Assembly: GCF_025449335.1 (NCBI RefSeq)
Contig: NZ_CP104884.1
Coordinates: forward strand, 62,001-126,000
DNA from: Bartonella sp. HY328
GTDB lineage: Bacteria; Pseudomonadota; Alphaproteobacteria; Rhizobiales; Rhizobiaceae
Length of the DNA stretch: 64,000 nucleotides
Reading direction: 5' to 3'
In this document: positions 33,566 to 41,870 of the stretch, piece by piece
Position numbering within the stretch: position 1 is the stretch's first letter
Layout: each line of letters opens with the position of its first letter
The notes under the pieces: generated by a model
Databases searched by the model: none
The model's input: the letters and a program-made list of their open reading frames with translations, nothing else
What the model was told of the DNA's origin: nothing
Made by a program: the position numbers and the translations under genes

Positions 33566-34342
33566 ATGACGATAGGAGGAATACTCGGGCCAAAATCTGT
33601 TGGCGAATTGGCGGCGATTGATATTAGTGGCGTGAGTAAATATTATGAACGGTTTAAGGCCTTAGATGATGTTTATTTGAAAGTGCCTAAAGGCCAAGTT
33701 TATGTGATTATTGGTCCATCAGGTTCTGGAAAATCGACTTTATGTCGCACCGTAAATCGTTTGGAAACGATCAATGAAGGCACTATTCTCATTGATGGGC
33801 AAAAACTACCTGAAGAGGGCAAAGAGCTTACCAAGCTACGTTCTAAAGTCGGTATGGTTTTTCAATCATTTAATTTATTTTCCCACCGCACAATTCTTGA
33901 CAATGTTACCCTTGGCCCTATTCGGGTTAAAAAGCTGACAAAAAAGGCGGCAGAGGAACTGGCACTTGATTTGCTAGATCAAGTTGGCGTTAGCGCACAA
34001 GCAAATAAAATGCCCGCAGAATTATCGGGCGGTCAACAACAGCGCGTTGCTATAGCACGGGCTTTAGCCATGAATCCAGATATTATGCTGTTTGATGAGC
34101 CAACATCGGCATTAGATCCTGAAATGGTCAGTGGTGTTTTGGATGTAATGCTCAAACTTGCTAATAGCGGTATGACAATGCTTGTTGTCACCCATGAAAT
34201 GGGTTTTGCACGCTCGGCAGCAAATAGTGTTGTGTTTATGGATAAGGGTAAAATTATTGAGCAAAACACGCCTGAGGCCTTTTTCCATGCACCTCAATCA
34301 GAACGCGCACAAGATTTTTTAAGCAAAATTTTACAACATTAA
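33566..34342 (+). CDS. Polar amino-acid ABC transporter ATP-binding protein (GlnQ type)
   Basis: 258 residues. Walker A GPSGSGKST at 50-58, SFNLFSHRT Q-loop region, signature LSGGQ at 153-157, Walker B LFDEPTSALDPE from 175, H-loop VTHEMGFA. About 20 residues precede the ATPase core, which is slightly longer than usual; the start ATG is supported only by a distant GGGA. This is the motor for the two permeases encoded downstream. It is followed after 10 bp by the binding protein gene. Confidence 0.9.
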   Translation: MTIGGILGPKSVGELAAIDISGVSKYYERFKALDDVYLKVPKGQVYVIIGPSGSGKSTLCRTVNRLETINEGTILIDGQKLPEEGKELTKLRSKVGMVFQSFNLFSHRTILDNVTLGPIRVKKLTKKAAEELALDLLDQVGVSAQANKMPAELSGGQQQRVAIARALAMNPDIMLFDEPTSALDPEMVSGVLDVMLKLANSGMTMLVVTHEMGFARSAANSVVFMDKGKIIEQNTPEAFFHAPQSERAQDFLSKILQH

Positions 34343-34352
34343 GGGAGGAATT

Positions 34353-35186
34353 ATGAAAAAAATATTATCAACTTTGTCGGCTTTTGCGTGGCTTTTAGGT
34401 GTATCTGCGGCGGGCGCGCAAGATTTTCCAGCTAACTCAACCATGGCAAAATTACAAGAAAAAGGTCAACTCCATATTGGAGTAAAATTTGACCAACCAC
34501 TATTTGGCCTACGTAATCTAAGCGGTAAGCCAGTTGGATTTGATATTGAAATAGCCAAACTCATTGCTAAAAAGCTTGGCATTGAGGAAAGTAATATTAT
34601 TTTTGTTGAAACATCTTCCGCAAATCGCGAGCCTTTTTTGCAGCAAAAAAAGGTTGATTATGTTGTTGCAACTTATGCAATGAATGACAAACGCAAAAAG
34701 GTATTAGATTTTGCCGGCCCCTATGTTATTGGCGGACAAGATCTAATCGTGCAAAAAGGCAATCCTAAAAATATCAAAGGTCCTCACGACCTCGCCGGCA
34801 AAAAAGTATGTGTTATGAATGGTAGCGAAGGCCAGTCTGCCATTGTTAATAATTACCCTGACGCGCAAATTGTTCCTTTTGATGTGATTTCAAAATGTGT
34901 AGGGGCACTTAAAAATGGCTCGGTTGATGCAGTCGCTACAACTAATTTTATTCTTGCTGGACTTGTTAGCCGTGAGCCAAATAAAATTGAGATCGTTGGC
35001 AATATGTTTACCCGCGAGCCATGGGGTGTTGGAATACGCAAAGATGAAAAAGATTTTTGCCAATTTGTGCAAACTGTTTTGATAGACGCTGACAAGGACG
35101 GAACCTATAAAGAACTTTATGACAAATTTCTACAAGACTATGTTCCAGGCGATGGCAAATTGCCGCCCCTTGACCCTTGTGAATAA
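34353..35186 (+). CDS. Amino-acid ABC transporter substrate-binding protein (glutamate/aspartate PEB1-like)
   Basis: 277 residues, family 3 binding protein. Signal peptide MKKILSTLSAFAWLLGVSAA with cleavage at AGA-QD. Mature blocks include GQLHIGVKFDQPLFG, GFDIEIAKLIAKKLG, DFAGPYVIGGQDLIVQKGN and GKKVCVMNGSEGQSA. The two ligand-contact lobes follow the pattern of glutamate, aspartate or cysteine binders such as PEB1/GluB. Strong GGGAGGA site. The ligand may instead be a dicarboxylic acid derivative, given the divergent amidohydrolase and the UTRA regulator at the other end. Confidence 0.9.
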   Translation: MKKILSTLSAFAWLLGVSAAGAQDFPANSTMAKLQEKGQLHIGVKFDQPLFGLRNLSGKPVGFDIEIAKLIAKKLGIEESNIIFVETSSANREPFLQQKKVDYVVATYAMNDKRKKVLDFAGPYVIGGQDLIVQKGNPKNIKGPHDLAGKKVCVMNGSEGQSAIVNNYPDAQIVPFDVISKCVGALKNGSVDAVATTNFILAGLVSREPNKIEIVGNMFTREPWGVGIRKDEKDFCQFVQTVLIDADKDGTYKELYDKFLQDYVPGDGKLPPLDPCE

Positions 35187-35255
35187 CTCTTAATTCTTCA
35201 CTTTAGGTCATGACCTATATCCTAGCAGAAAAAAATCTTTCGATTGGGAGATGTA

Positions 35256-35903
35256 ATGAGTGCGTTTCTAGATAATTTTCATGTTTTCGCCAGCGGGCTT
35301 GGTATGACGCTTGCTCTTGCGGTAATAGCCATTTGCTGTGCATTGCCGCTTGGATTAATTCTGGCAACCATGCGTATATCCCCCATTGATGGATGGCGTA
35401 CATTAAGTAGCGCCTATGTTGGCCTTGTCCGCAATGTTCCATTAACAGTTTTGTTCTTTTTTGCAGCTTTCGTTCTTCCGCAACTTGGCTTGCGATTTTC
35501 CTATTTTACCTTCGCAATTATTGCACTCGTTACTTATTATGGGCCGTTTTACTGTGAAGCTATTCGCTCAGGTGTTAATTCTGTCCCCATAGGCCAAGCC
35601 GAAGCTGCCCGCGCCATCGGTCTTTCTTTTACGGATTGTTTGCGATTTGTTATTTTACCGCAAGCGATACGTAGCGCAATTCCTCCAATCGTTAATGTCA
35701 CCATTGCCTTAATCAAAAATACTGCAATCGCATCAGCTTTTGGCGTTGCAGAACTATTAGCAGCAATGGAACGGGTCGCTAATGAGCAAAGCCATGCAGT
35801 ATTATTCATTCTTTTTGCAACCGCAGCAATTTATTTATGTATCACAATTCCATTGGGATTGCTTTCATCTTTAATTGAAAAGAAAGGAGCATTCAGACAA
35901 TGA
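35256..35903 (+). CDS. Amino-acid ABC transporter permease (HisM/GltJ type)
   Basis: 215 residues from the ATG at 35256, chosen because GGGAG lies five bases upstream; a TTG at 35244 is in frame but overlaps that site. Five hydrophobic segments. The EAA loop reads EAARAIGLSFTDCLRFVILP (about 113-132), the docking site for the ATPase. It overlaps the next permease gene by four bases (ATGA), so the two are translationally coupled and probably form a heterodimer. Confidence 0.9.
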   Translation: MSAFLDNFHVFASGLGMTLALAVIAICCALPLGLILATMRISPIDGWRTLSSAYVGLVRNVPLTVLFFFAAFVLPQLGLRFSYFTFAIIALVTYYGPFYCEAIRSGVNSVPIGQAEAARAIGLSFTDCLRFVILPQAIRSAIPPIVNVTIALIKNTAIASAFGVAELLAAMERVANEQSHAVLFILFATAAIYLCITIPLGLLSSLIEKKGAFRQ

Positions 35904-36691
35904 GTATTGTTCTTTATGACCGCCAAGGTCCAAATGCCAGAAAAGTTTCAAAACGCATTAGCTTAGTCACATGGGTTGTTTTTGCATTATTGCTTGGTGT
36001 AGCTTTTACCTCACTTTTTGAAAAAGGCTATTTTGAGCCAGTTTTATGGTTAACCCTATTGGATGGAGAGTTTATTACATTACTTTTCCATGGCCTTGTT
36101 TCAACATTTACGGCGGCATTAACCGCAATGTTCTTTTCCTTAAGCGGCGGAGCACTTATTGCGTTTTTGTTCATGTCGCAGTCAAAACTAGTGCGATCCT
36201 GTGTTAGACTATGGATAGAGTTTTTTCGCGGTATTCCGCTTTTATTACTTATCTTTTTCATTTTTCTTGGTGGGCCAGCTCTTGGCTTGGATATTTCGAC
36301 ATTTTGGTCGCTTGTCATCGGCTTATCGCTATTTAATAGTGTTGTAATCGCAGAAATTTTTCGCGCCGGTATTTTATCTCTGCCAAAAGGACAAGCAGAG
36401 GCAGCTTATGCGATTGGGCTTTCGCGCAATGAAACATTTAGGGTTATATTGCTACCACAAGCAATAAGACGCATGGCACCCTCGCTCATCGCGCAACTTA
36501 TTGTTTTGCTGAAAGAAACTAGCTTTGGATTTATTATTGGCTACACAGAGTTTCTACGCGATGCGCGTACCGCCGTAGAATTTCTTGGCGATAATTATTC
36601 ACTTTCCGTTTATACTCTCGTTGCTATTATTTATTTTATCGTTAATTGGTTATTGTCGTTAGCGGCAAAGCAATCGCAAAAGTTGATTTAA
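35900..36691 (+). CDS. Amino-acid ABC transporter permease (HisQ/GltK type)
   Basis: 263 residues with a longer N-terminal extension than its partner (first membrane segment at about 24-42). EAA loop EAAYAIGLSRNETFRVILLP near 165-184. GGAG lies upstream of the ATG within the end of the previous gene. Together with the permease at 35256 it makes the membrane channel. The operon continues into a GntR/UTRA regulator after 36 bp. Confidence 0.9.
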   Translation: MSIVLYDRQGPNARKVSKRISLVTWVVFALLLGVAFTSLFEKGYFEPVLWLTLLDGEFITLLFHGLVSTFTAALTAMFFSLSGGALIAFLFMSQSKLVRSCVRLWIEFFRGIPLLLLIFFIFLGGPALGLDISTFWSLVIGLSLFNSVVIAEIFRAGILSLPKGQAEAAYAIGLSRNETFRVILLPQAIRRMAPSLIAQLIVLLKETSFGFIIGYTEFLRDARTAVEFLGDNYSLSVYTLVAIIYFIVNWLLSLAAKQSQKLI

Positions 36692-36727
36692 AAGAAAAAT
36701 AAAATTGAAATAACTGGATTAATACAT

Positions 36728-37510
36728 ATGACGTGGATAAATGAACGCTATGAAGAGAAGCAAGCTAAAGTAGAGGGGCAGCATACTCTACTTGGCAGCG
36801 CCCATTTGCCGCTTTATCGAAGATTACATGAAACACTGCTTCATCAAATAGCGGATGGCACCTTTAGATCTGGGGCGCCATTGCCAGCAGAAATGGATTT
36901 AGCTAAAATTTATGGAGTAGCGCCTGGAACGGCAAGAAAAGCAATTGATCAATTGGCCGAAGACGGTTTAGTTGAACGCCGCCAAGGCGCAGGAACATTT
37001 ATACGGCGTCCCAATTTTGATAATTTAATGATTAGATTTTTTCAGCACCGATTGACTGATGGTAGCAATATCATACCTGAGAGTCGCATAATTAAGCGAT
37101 GTAAGGCAAAGGCCGATGCGCAAATTGCAGCGGCGCTTGATATTAAACTTGATGCAGATATTATTCATCTTGTGCGTCATCGATCTTGGGATGGCCAAAC
37201 AAAACTTTTAGAAGATATATTCCTTTCTTTTGAATTGTTTCATCCCCTTTTTGATATTCCGCTTGCCGATATTGGCCCATTACTTTATCCGGCATATGAT
37301 GAATATTGTCATCAACTTGTTTGTTTTATCGAAGAAGAAATAACCGTTGATAAAGCCAGCGATGAAGATGCGAACGATCTTGGTATAGAAAAGGATGCCC
37401 TGTCTATTTTTATTCATAGACAGGCCAAAAACGCTAAAAATTGCCCGATTGAATGGCGCATTTCACGCGCAGATGTTCGTAATTTCCATTATCGTATTAA
37501 AGTAAATTAG
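36728..37510 (+). CDS. GntR family regulator, HutC/UTRA subfamily
   Basis: 260 residues. The winged helix (about 25-95) reads PLYRRLHETLLHQIADGTFR, LPAEMDLAKIYGVAPGTARK, RRQGAGTFI. The C-terminal UTRA ligand-binding domain (about 105-255) contains LVRHRSWDGQTKLLEDIFLS and ends VRNFHYRIKV. It is the last gene of the importer operon and likely senses the imported compound or its product, feeding back on the operon and perhaps on the divergent amidohydrolase. The ribosome site is weak. Confidence 0.9.
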   Translation: MTWINERYEEKQAKVEGQHTLLGSAHLPLYRRLHETLLHQIADGTFRSGAPLPAEMDLAKIYGVAPGTARKAIDQLAEDGLVERRQGAGTFIRRPNFDNLMIRFFQHRLTDGSNIIPESRIIKRCKAKADAQIAAALDIKLDADIIHLVRHRSWDGQTKLLEDIFLSFELFHPLFDIPLADIGPLLYPAYDEYCHQLVCFIEEEITVDKASDEDANDLGIEKDALSIFIHRQAKNAKNCPIEWRISRADVRNFHYRIKVN

Positions 37511-38055
37511 TGATACCAATGTAAATATGCAAAAAGATCTGCTAATTTTAAGACTAAGGTTTTTAAGTCTTGCGAGCAAATAGACCTTGCAAAAATTGGC
37601 AGATCCCAAGTTAAAAAATGTCTCATGCTATTATTTTGGCTTAATGTAGATCATGGCAATTTGTACGTAACCAAGCCAGTTTTGCAAATATTTCTATATT
37701 GGCTGGCAAGTTTTCTGCATTGCTTAAATTCTAAAAAGAGTTTTTTAACAATAATATTTGGCTTATAAATATACTTATCAAAGGCAAACACCATAAGCTT
37801 CACGCGCGTGCATTTAATTTATATTGCTTGCATGCGCGAGACAAATCTCGACGTTGATCAAATCTGCACATTGATAAAGCGCCATTTATTGGTGTTACAT
37901 TCACGCTGTTCAATACATCTATAAAAGTAAATCGTGTTAAACGCTCCCATTATTCATCTGTAATGGCGTCAATCATTGTGCCTTCCATAAGGCTGTCGAT
38001 ACAATGAGACTATAACAAAATAACTATTGTTAGCTGTGCTGCCTAAAACAATCGC
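37511..38055. other. 545-bp spacer with a nested inverted repeat
   Basis: The notable element is at 37536-37605: an outer 14-base arm (GATCTGCTAATTTT, 37536-37549) pairs with 37592-37605 with one G-U pair, and an inner hairpin (AAGACT 37550-37555 with AGTCTT 37566-37571) lies inside. It starts 25 bp after the regulator stop. There is no U-run after it. Further on, CACGCGCGTG near 37801-37810 is a 10-bp palindrome. Short broken frames on the minus strand at about 37850-38000 are too weak to call a gene. Confidence 0.45.
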
Positions 38056-39231
38056 CTAAAGAGTTTTTAAAGCGTCTATGGCGTCGCTATAGCCTTGGGC
38101 GGCTGATAGGCGGTACCATTTTTCGGCTTCGACCAGATTTTTGCCAACAGCTTCGCCAATGTGATATAGTTCACCTAGATTATATTGTGATGTAGGCTCA
38201 CCTTGCTCTGCCGCCAAGCGATACCATTTTTCCGCCTCAATAATGTTTTTTGCAATGCCATCACCAACGCCATATAAATAGCCCAAATTAGCTTGAGCGC
38301 GCACATTGCCTTGCTCTGCAGAAAGGCGATACCATTTGGCAGCTTCCATTTTGTTTTCTGCAACACCTTCGCCATAATCATACATATAAGCAACATTATG
38401 CTGGGCTTCATCATGGCCTTGTTCACCAGCTAAGCGAAACCATTTCAAGGCTTCTTGCTTATCTTCATTAACGCCATTGCCTAAATCATAAAAACAACCA
38501 AGACTAAATTGCGCTTCCATATTGCCTTGATCTGCGGCTAAGCGGCACCATTTCAGCGCTTCTTGTAAATTATATTCAACGCCAATACCGGAGGCATAAA
38601 GTTTCACCAAATAGGACTGGGCGGCAGCTTCCCCTTGTTTTGCGGCGCGTAAAAGCCAAAATGCTGCTTGCACACTATCTTGCTCTAAGCCAACCCCCTC
38701 TTCATAAAGGCAGCCCAGCACAAATTCTGCCTCGGCAAAACCTTGCTCTGCGGCAAGGCGAACCAATCTTAATGCCTCTTTTTCATTATAGGTAACGCCT
38801 TCACCATTCAAATAAAGCCTTGCAAGATAGAGTTGTGCATTGGGATAATTTTTTGCAGCCACCAATTTATAAAGCCTAGCAGCCTCGGCCTTATCGACAG
38901 CAACGCCCAGGCCGTTTTCATAAAGCAAAGCTAATTCAAATTGGGCATCAGCGTAATCTTGGTCACTTGCAAGCTGATATAAACGTGCCGCGTCAACATA
39001 ACTTTGCCTGACAAGATCACCCGTTTGATACAATGAAGCCAGATTATATTGAGCAAGGACATAACCATTATCAGCCGCAAGATGTAACCATTTGATCGCC
39101 TGTTCAAGATCAACCGTGGCCCCCTGTCCGCTATAAAAAATATAAGCAAGCTGATATTGTGCTTTTGCATCGCCATTTTCAGCTAAGTTGCGTAAAGCAG
39201 TTATATTTGTGTCATTTGAAAGCGAACTCAT
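38056..39231 (-). CDS. Sel1-repeat protein with ten repeats, copy 1
   Basis: 391 residues from the ATG at 39231, supported by GGGGAATTATCA; an upstream in-frame ATG at 39267 is less likely. After a short leader (MSSLSNDTNITALRNLAENG) come ten Sel1-like repeats of exactly 36 residues (pattern AQxxLGxLYxxGxGVxxDxxEAxKWYRLAAEQGxxx), then AIDALKTL. Sel1 repeats form a TPR-like solenoid for protein binding. No signal peptide or membrane segment, so it is probably cytoplasmic; some rhizobial Sel1 proteins regulate exopolysaccharide, while pathogens use them in host interaction. It lies 71 bp after a sister gene of the same length. Confidence 0.9.
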   Translation of the reverse strand: MSSLSNDTNITALRNLAENGDAKAQYQLAYIFYSGQGATVDLEQAIKWLHLAADNGYVLAQYNLASLYQTGDLVRQSYVDAARLYQLASDQDYADAQFELALLYENGLGVAVDKAEAARLYKLVAAKNYPNAQLYLARLYLNGEGVTYNEKEALRLVRLAAEQGFAEAEFVLGCLYEEGVGLEQDSVQAAFWLLRAAKQGEAAAQSYLVKLYASGIGVEYNLQEALKWCRLAADQGNMEAQFSLGCFYDLGNGVNEDKQEALKWFRLAGEQGHDEAQHNVAYMYDYGEGVAENKMEAAKWYRLSAEQGNVRAQANLGYLYGVGDGIAKNIIEAEKWYRLAAEQGEPTSQYNLGELYHIGEAVGKNLVEAEKWYRLSAAQGYSDAIDALKTL

Positions 39232-39302
39232 TGATAATTCCCCGCATTTTAACATTTCGCCTGTCATAAGATATCACTATGCACCCCCGCATAGTGTCAT
39301 TA

Positions 39303-40478
39303 TCAAAGAGCTTTTAATGCTTTTTCAGCCTCGCTGTCGCCTTGTTCTGCCGCTAAGCGGTACCATTTAGCCGCTTCAATCTTATCTTGCACTACACCAT
39401 CACCATTTTGATATAATTCGCCAAGATTAAACTGGGCATCGCCATCGCCCTGCTTTGCTGCTAAGCTATACCATTTAACAGCTTCATTCTTATCTTGGGG
39501 CAAGCCTTCACCCTCGCTATACATATAGCCTAAATTAAATTGGGCAACAGGATGTCCTTGCTCAGCCGCCAATGTATACCATTTAGCCGCTTGCGCCTTA
39601 TCTTCTTCAACACCGTCACCATTATCATAAAGGCAGGCTAAAACAAATTGGCCATCTTCATCGCCTTGCTCTGCGGCAAGACGCGCCCATTTAGCAGCTT
39701 GCGTAAAATCTTGTTCAACAATTTCGCCTTCAAGATAGAGTTTCGCAATGGCTATTTGGGCAGCAGAATTTCCAGCCTCTGCTGCCAAACGGTACCATTT
39801 TTCAGCCTCTTGCATATCCTCGTCAATGCCTAAACCATTTTCATAAATATAGGCTAAATTATATTGGGCAAATTCATAACCTTGTTCTGCCGCAAGCTGG
39901 TATAGTCTTAAGGCATCTTGGCTATCTTTTGCCGCAATTGAGCCGCTATGATAAAGCTCGGCCAAATTAAATTGCGCAACAACATCACCTTGCTCGGCAG
40001 CAAGACTATACCATTTTTCAGCTTCACTATTATCTTGGGCAACGCCATCGCCATCAGCATACATAACGCCCAAATTGCATTGGGCTTCGGCATTACCTTG
40101 CTCACCAGCACGTGTAAGCCATTTAACCGCCTCTTGCTTATCTTGCACAACGCCTTGGCCGGTATCATAAAAACAACCAAGTACAAATTGCGCTTCAGCA
40201 AGATCTTGTTCGGCAGCAAGATGTAGCCATTTTACGGCTTGCTTAAGGTCCTGCTCAACGCCTTCGCCTTCAAAAAACATTTTAGCAAGATTTAACTGAG
40301 CATTCATCTCGCCTTGAGCGGCTGCAAGTTGAAACCATTTAAGCGCTTCTTTCTTATCTTGCGCCACACCATGACCTTCATCATAAATGACCGCCAAATT
40401 ATTTTGTGCACTTGCATCGCCGTTTTCGGCCTCACTGCGAAGAGCTGCTATATTGGCGTCATTTGAAGCTGAACCCAT
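39303..40478 (-). CDS. Sel1-repeat protein with ten repeats, copy 2
   Basis: 391 residues, the same length as its neighbour, from the ATG at 40478 (AAGGAT upstream). Leader MGSASNDANIAALRSEAENG, ten 36-residue Sel1 repeats beginning AQNNLAVIYDEGHGVAQDKK, and a closing AEKALKAL. Repeats within this protein are more alike than in copy 1, suggesting more recent internal homogenisation. The leader and the tail are clearly homologous to copy 1, so the pair arose by whole-gene duplication. No export signal. A binding partner cannot be named from sequence. Confidence 0.9.
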   Translation of the reverse strand: MGSASNDANIAALRSEAENGDASAQNNLAVIYDEGHGVAQDKKEALKWFQLAAAQGEMNAQLNLAKMFFEGEGVEQDLKQAVKWLHLAAEQDLAEAQFVLGCFYDTGQGVVQDKQEAVKWLTRAGEQGNAEAQCNLGVMYADGDGVAQDNSEAEKWYSLAAEQGDVVAQFNLAELYHSGSIAAKDSQDALRLYQLAAEQGYEFAQYNLAYIYENGLGIDEDMQEAEKWYRLAAEAGNSAAQIAIAKLYLEGEIVEQDFTQAAKWARLAAEQGDEDGQFVLACLYDNGDGVEEDKAQAAKWYTLAAEQGHPVAQFNLGYMYSEGEGLPQDKNEAVKWYSLAAKQGDGDAQFNLGELYQNGDGVVQDKIEAAKWYRLAAEQGDSEAEKALKAL

Positions 40479-40591
40479 AAGATAAATCCTTGTATTTTTA
40501 AATTGTTTAATTCTCGGCATGGTTAAAACGCAAGCGTTTTGACCATAGAGTAGTTTTGCGACACTGTGAAGCTAACAGCATTAAAATATAC

Positions 40592-40633
40592 AAAAAAGAG
40601 CATCTTCGCCATGAAGCGAAAATGCTCTTTTTT
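40592..40633 (-). terminator. Strong rho-independent terminator
   Basis: An 18-base arm (40592-40609) faces an 18-base arm (40616-40633) with a single mismatch and a six-base loop; the stem includes AGAGCAT and TTCGC, and both flanks end in six T on the appropriate strand. It lies 16 bp after the alcohol dehydrogenase stop (minus strand) and would end that transcript before it reaches the Sel1 genes. It could also act on the plus strand. Confidence 0.85.
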
Positions 40634-40648
40634 CATTTTTTTATGACC

Positions 40649-41728
40649 TTAAGCGGCGGTTTTAATCGCGATTTTCATCACGCCATCAGCTTGATGAGCA
40701 AAAAGCTCATAGGCTTTTTCAATATCATCAAGGCTATAGCTATGGGTTACCAATGGCTTTAAGTCAATTTCGCCATTTTCAAGCACACTCATCAAGCGCC
40801 GCATCCGTTCCTTGCCGCCGGGGCAAAGACCACTAACAATATCAATATCACCCAAGCCTGCTCGGTAGCCAGCAAGCGGAATCTTTAAATCATCCGAGTA
40901 AACGCCAAGGCTTGACAATTTACCACCAGGGCGCAAAACATTAAGGCAAGATTCAAAGGTTGATTGCAAGCCTAAAGCTTCAATCGACACATCAACACCG
41001 CGCCCATCGGTAATGCGCATAATTTCTTCCACCGCATTACACGCTTTAAAATCCACCACATGGGTTGCGCCTAGTTGTTTGGCCATTGCCATGCGGGTTG
41101 GTACCGTATCAACGCCGATGATGGTCGTCGCACCGCAAAGTTTAGCGCCAGCCACAGCACAAAGCCCAATTGGGCCAAGTGCCCAAACCACCACCATATC
41201 GCCAATTTTAACGCCGCCGCGCTCAGCCCCAGAAAAGCCTGTTGACATAATATCAGGGCACATCAACACTTGTTCATCGCTTAGCTTGTCGGGAATAGCG
41301 CATAAATTAGCAGCTGCATTATTTACCCGCAAAAATTCAGCTTGTGCGCCATCAATCGTATTGCCAAATTTCCAGCCACCCATCGCTTGAAAGCCATGCT
41401 TTGTGCCAGGGCCATCTTGCGAACTACAACCACACATACAGGCATTGGATATACCACTTGGCGTGATAGCGCCTGCAATAACGCGCTGCCCTTCTTTAAA
41501 ACCTTTGACCTCGCTGCCGAGCTTTTCAATAATACCAACCGGCTCATGGCCGATGGTTAGGCCTTTTGCTACGGGGTATTCCCCTTTAAGAATATGAATA
41601 TCAGTACCGCAAATGGTTGTTGTGGTGATGCGAATAAGCGCATCTTGCGGGCCAATATCTGGAATTGGCTTTTCATCAAGAACAATACGGTTCTTTTCAA
41701 CAAAAATTGCTGCTTTCATTTTAGCCAT
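40649..41728 (-). CDS. Zinc-dependent alcohol dehydrogenase (isopropanol dehydrogenase-like)
   Basis: 359-residue medium-chain dehydrogenase. Catalytic zinc ligands: C40 (ICGTD), H61 and E62 (GHEP) and D159 (CPDIMSTGFSGAE), the Cys-His-Asp set of clostridial secondary alcohol dehydrogenases. A lobe corresponding to the structural-zinc loop keeps three cysteines (CMCGC). The nucleotide-binding fold is WALGPIGLCAVAGAKL followed by an acidic D (GVDT), which favours NAD over NADP. GGAGAGG precedes the ATG. It would interconvert secondary alcohols or aldehydes with ketones. It stands alone, facing away from the ScfR gene, and is closed by a strong terminator. Confidence 0.9.
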   Translation of the reverse strand: MAKMKAAIFVEKNRIVLDEKPIPDIGPQDALIRITTTTICGTDIHILKGEYPVAKGLTIGHEPVGIIEKLGSEVKGFKEGQRVIAGAITPSGISNACMCGCSSQDGPGTKHGFQAMGGWKFGNTIDGAQAEFLRVNNAAANLCAIPDKLSDEQVLMCPDIMSTGFSGAERGGVKIGDMVVVWALGPIGLCAVAGAKLCGATTIIGVDTVPTRMAMAKQLGATHVVDFKACNAVEEIMRITDGRGVDVSIEALGLQSTFESCLNVLRPGGKLSSLGVYSDDLKIPLAGYRAGLGDIDIVSGLCPGGKERMRRLMSVLENGEIDLKPLVTHSYSLDDIEKAYELFAHQADGVMKIAIKTAA

Positions 41729-41870
41729 GTTTATCGCCTCTCCAAATATGCCTTATCGGCCACACCGAATTTTAAGGGTTTCACCCTACTCCAAGCATAG
41801 CACAAGCCATTCACTTGTTTATGACATTGCTTGCGTATTATTGCCGCAGGGTTGATTTTATGGCAAAATT

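Noticed and set aside
37850..38000. Possible transposase or DNA-binding relic on the minus strand
   Set aside because: Short frames such as MEGTMIDAITDE are broken at once by stops and match nothing I recognise; no inverted terminal repeats or target duplication seen.
38056..40478. Regularly spaced DNA repeats that might suggest a CRISPR or satellite array
   Set aside because: The period is 108 bp, fully in frame, and encodes Sel1 repeats; repeats are degenerate and there are no spacers.
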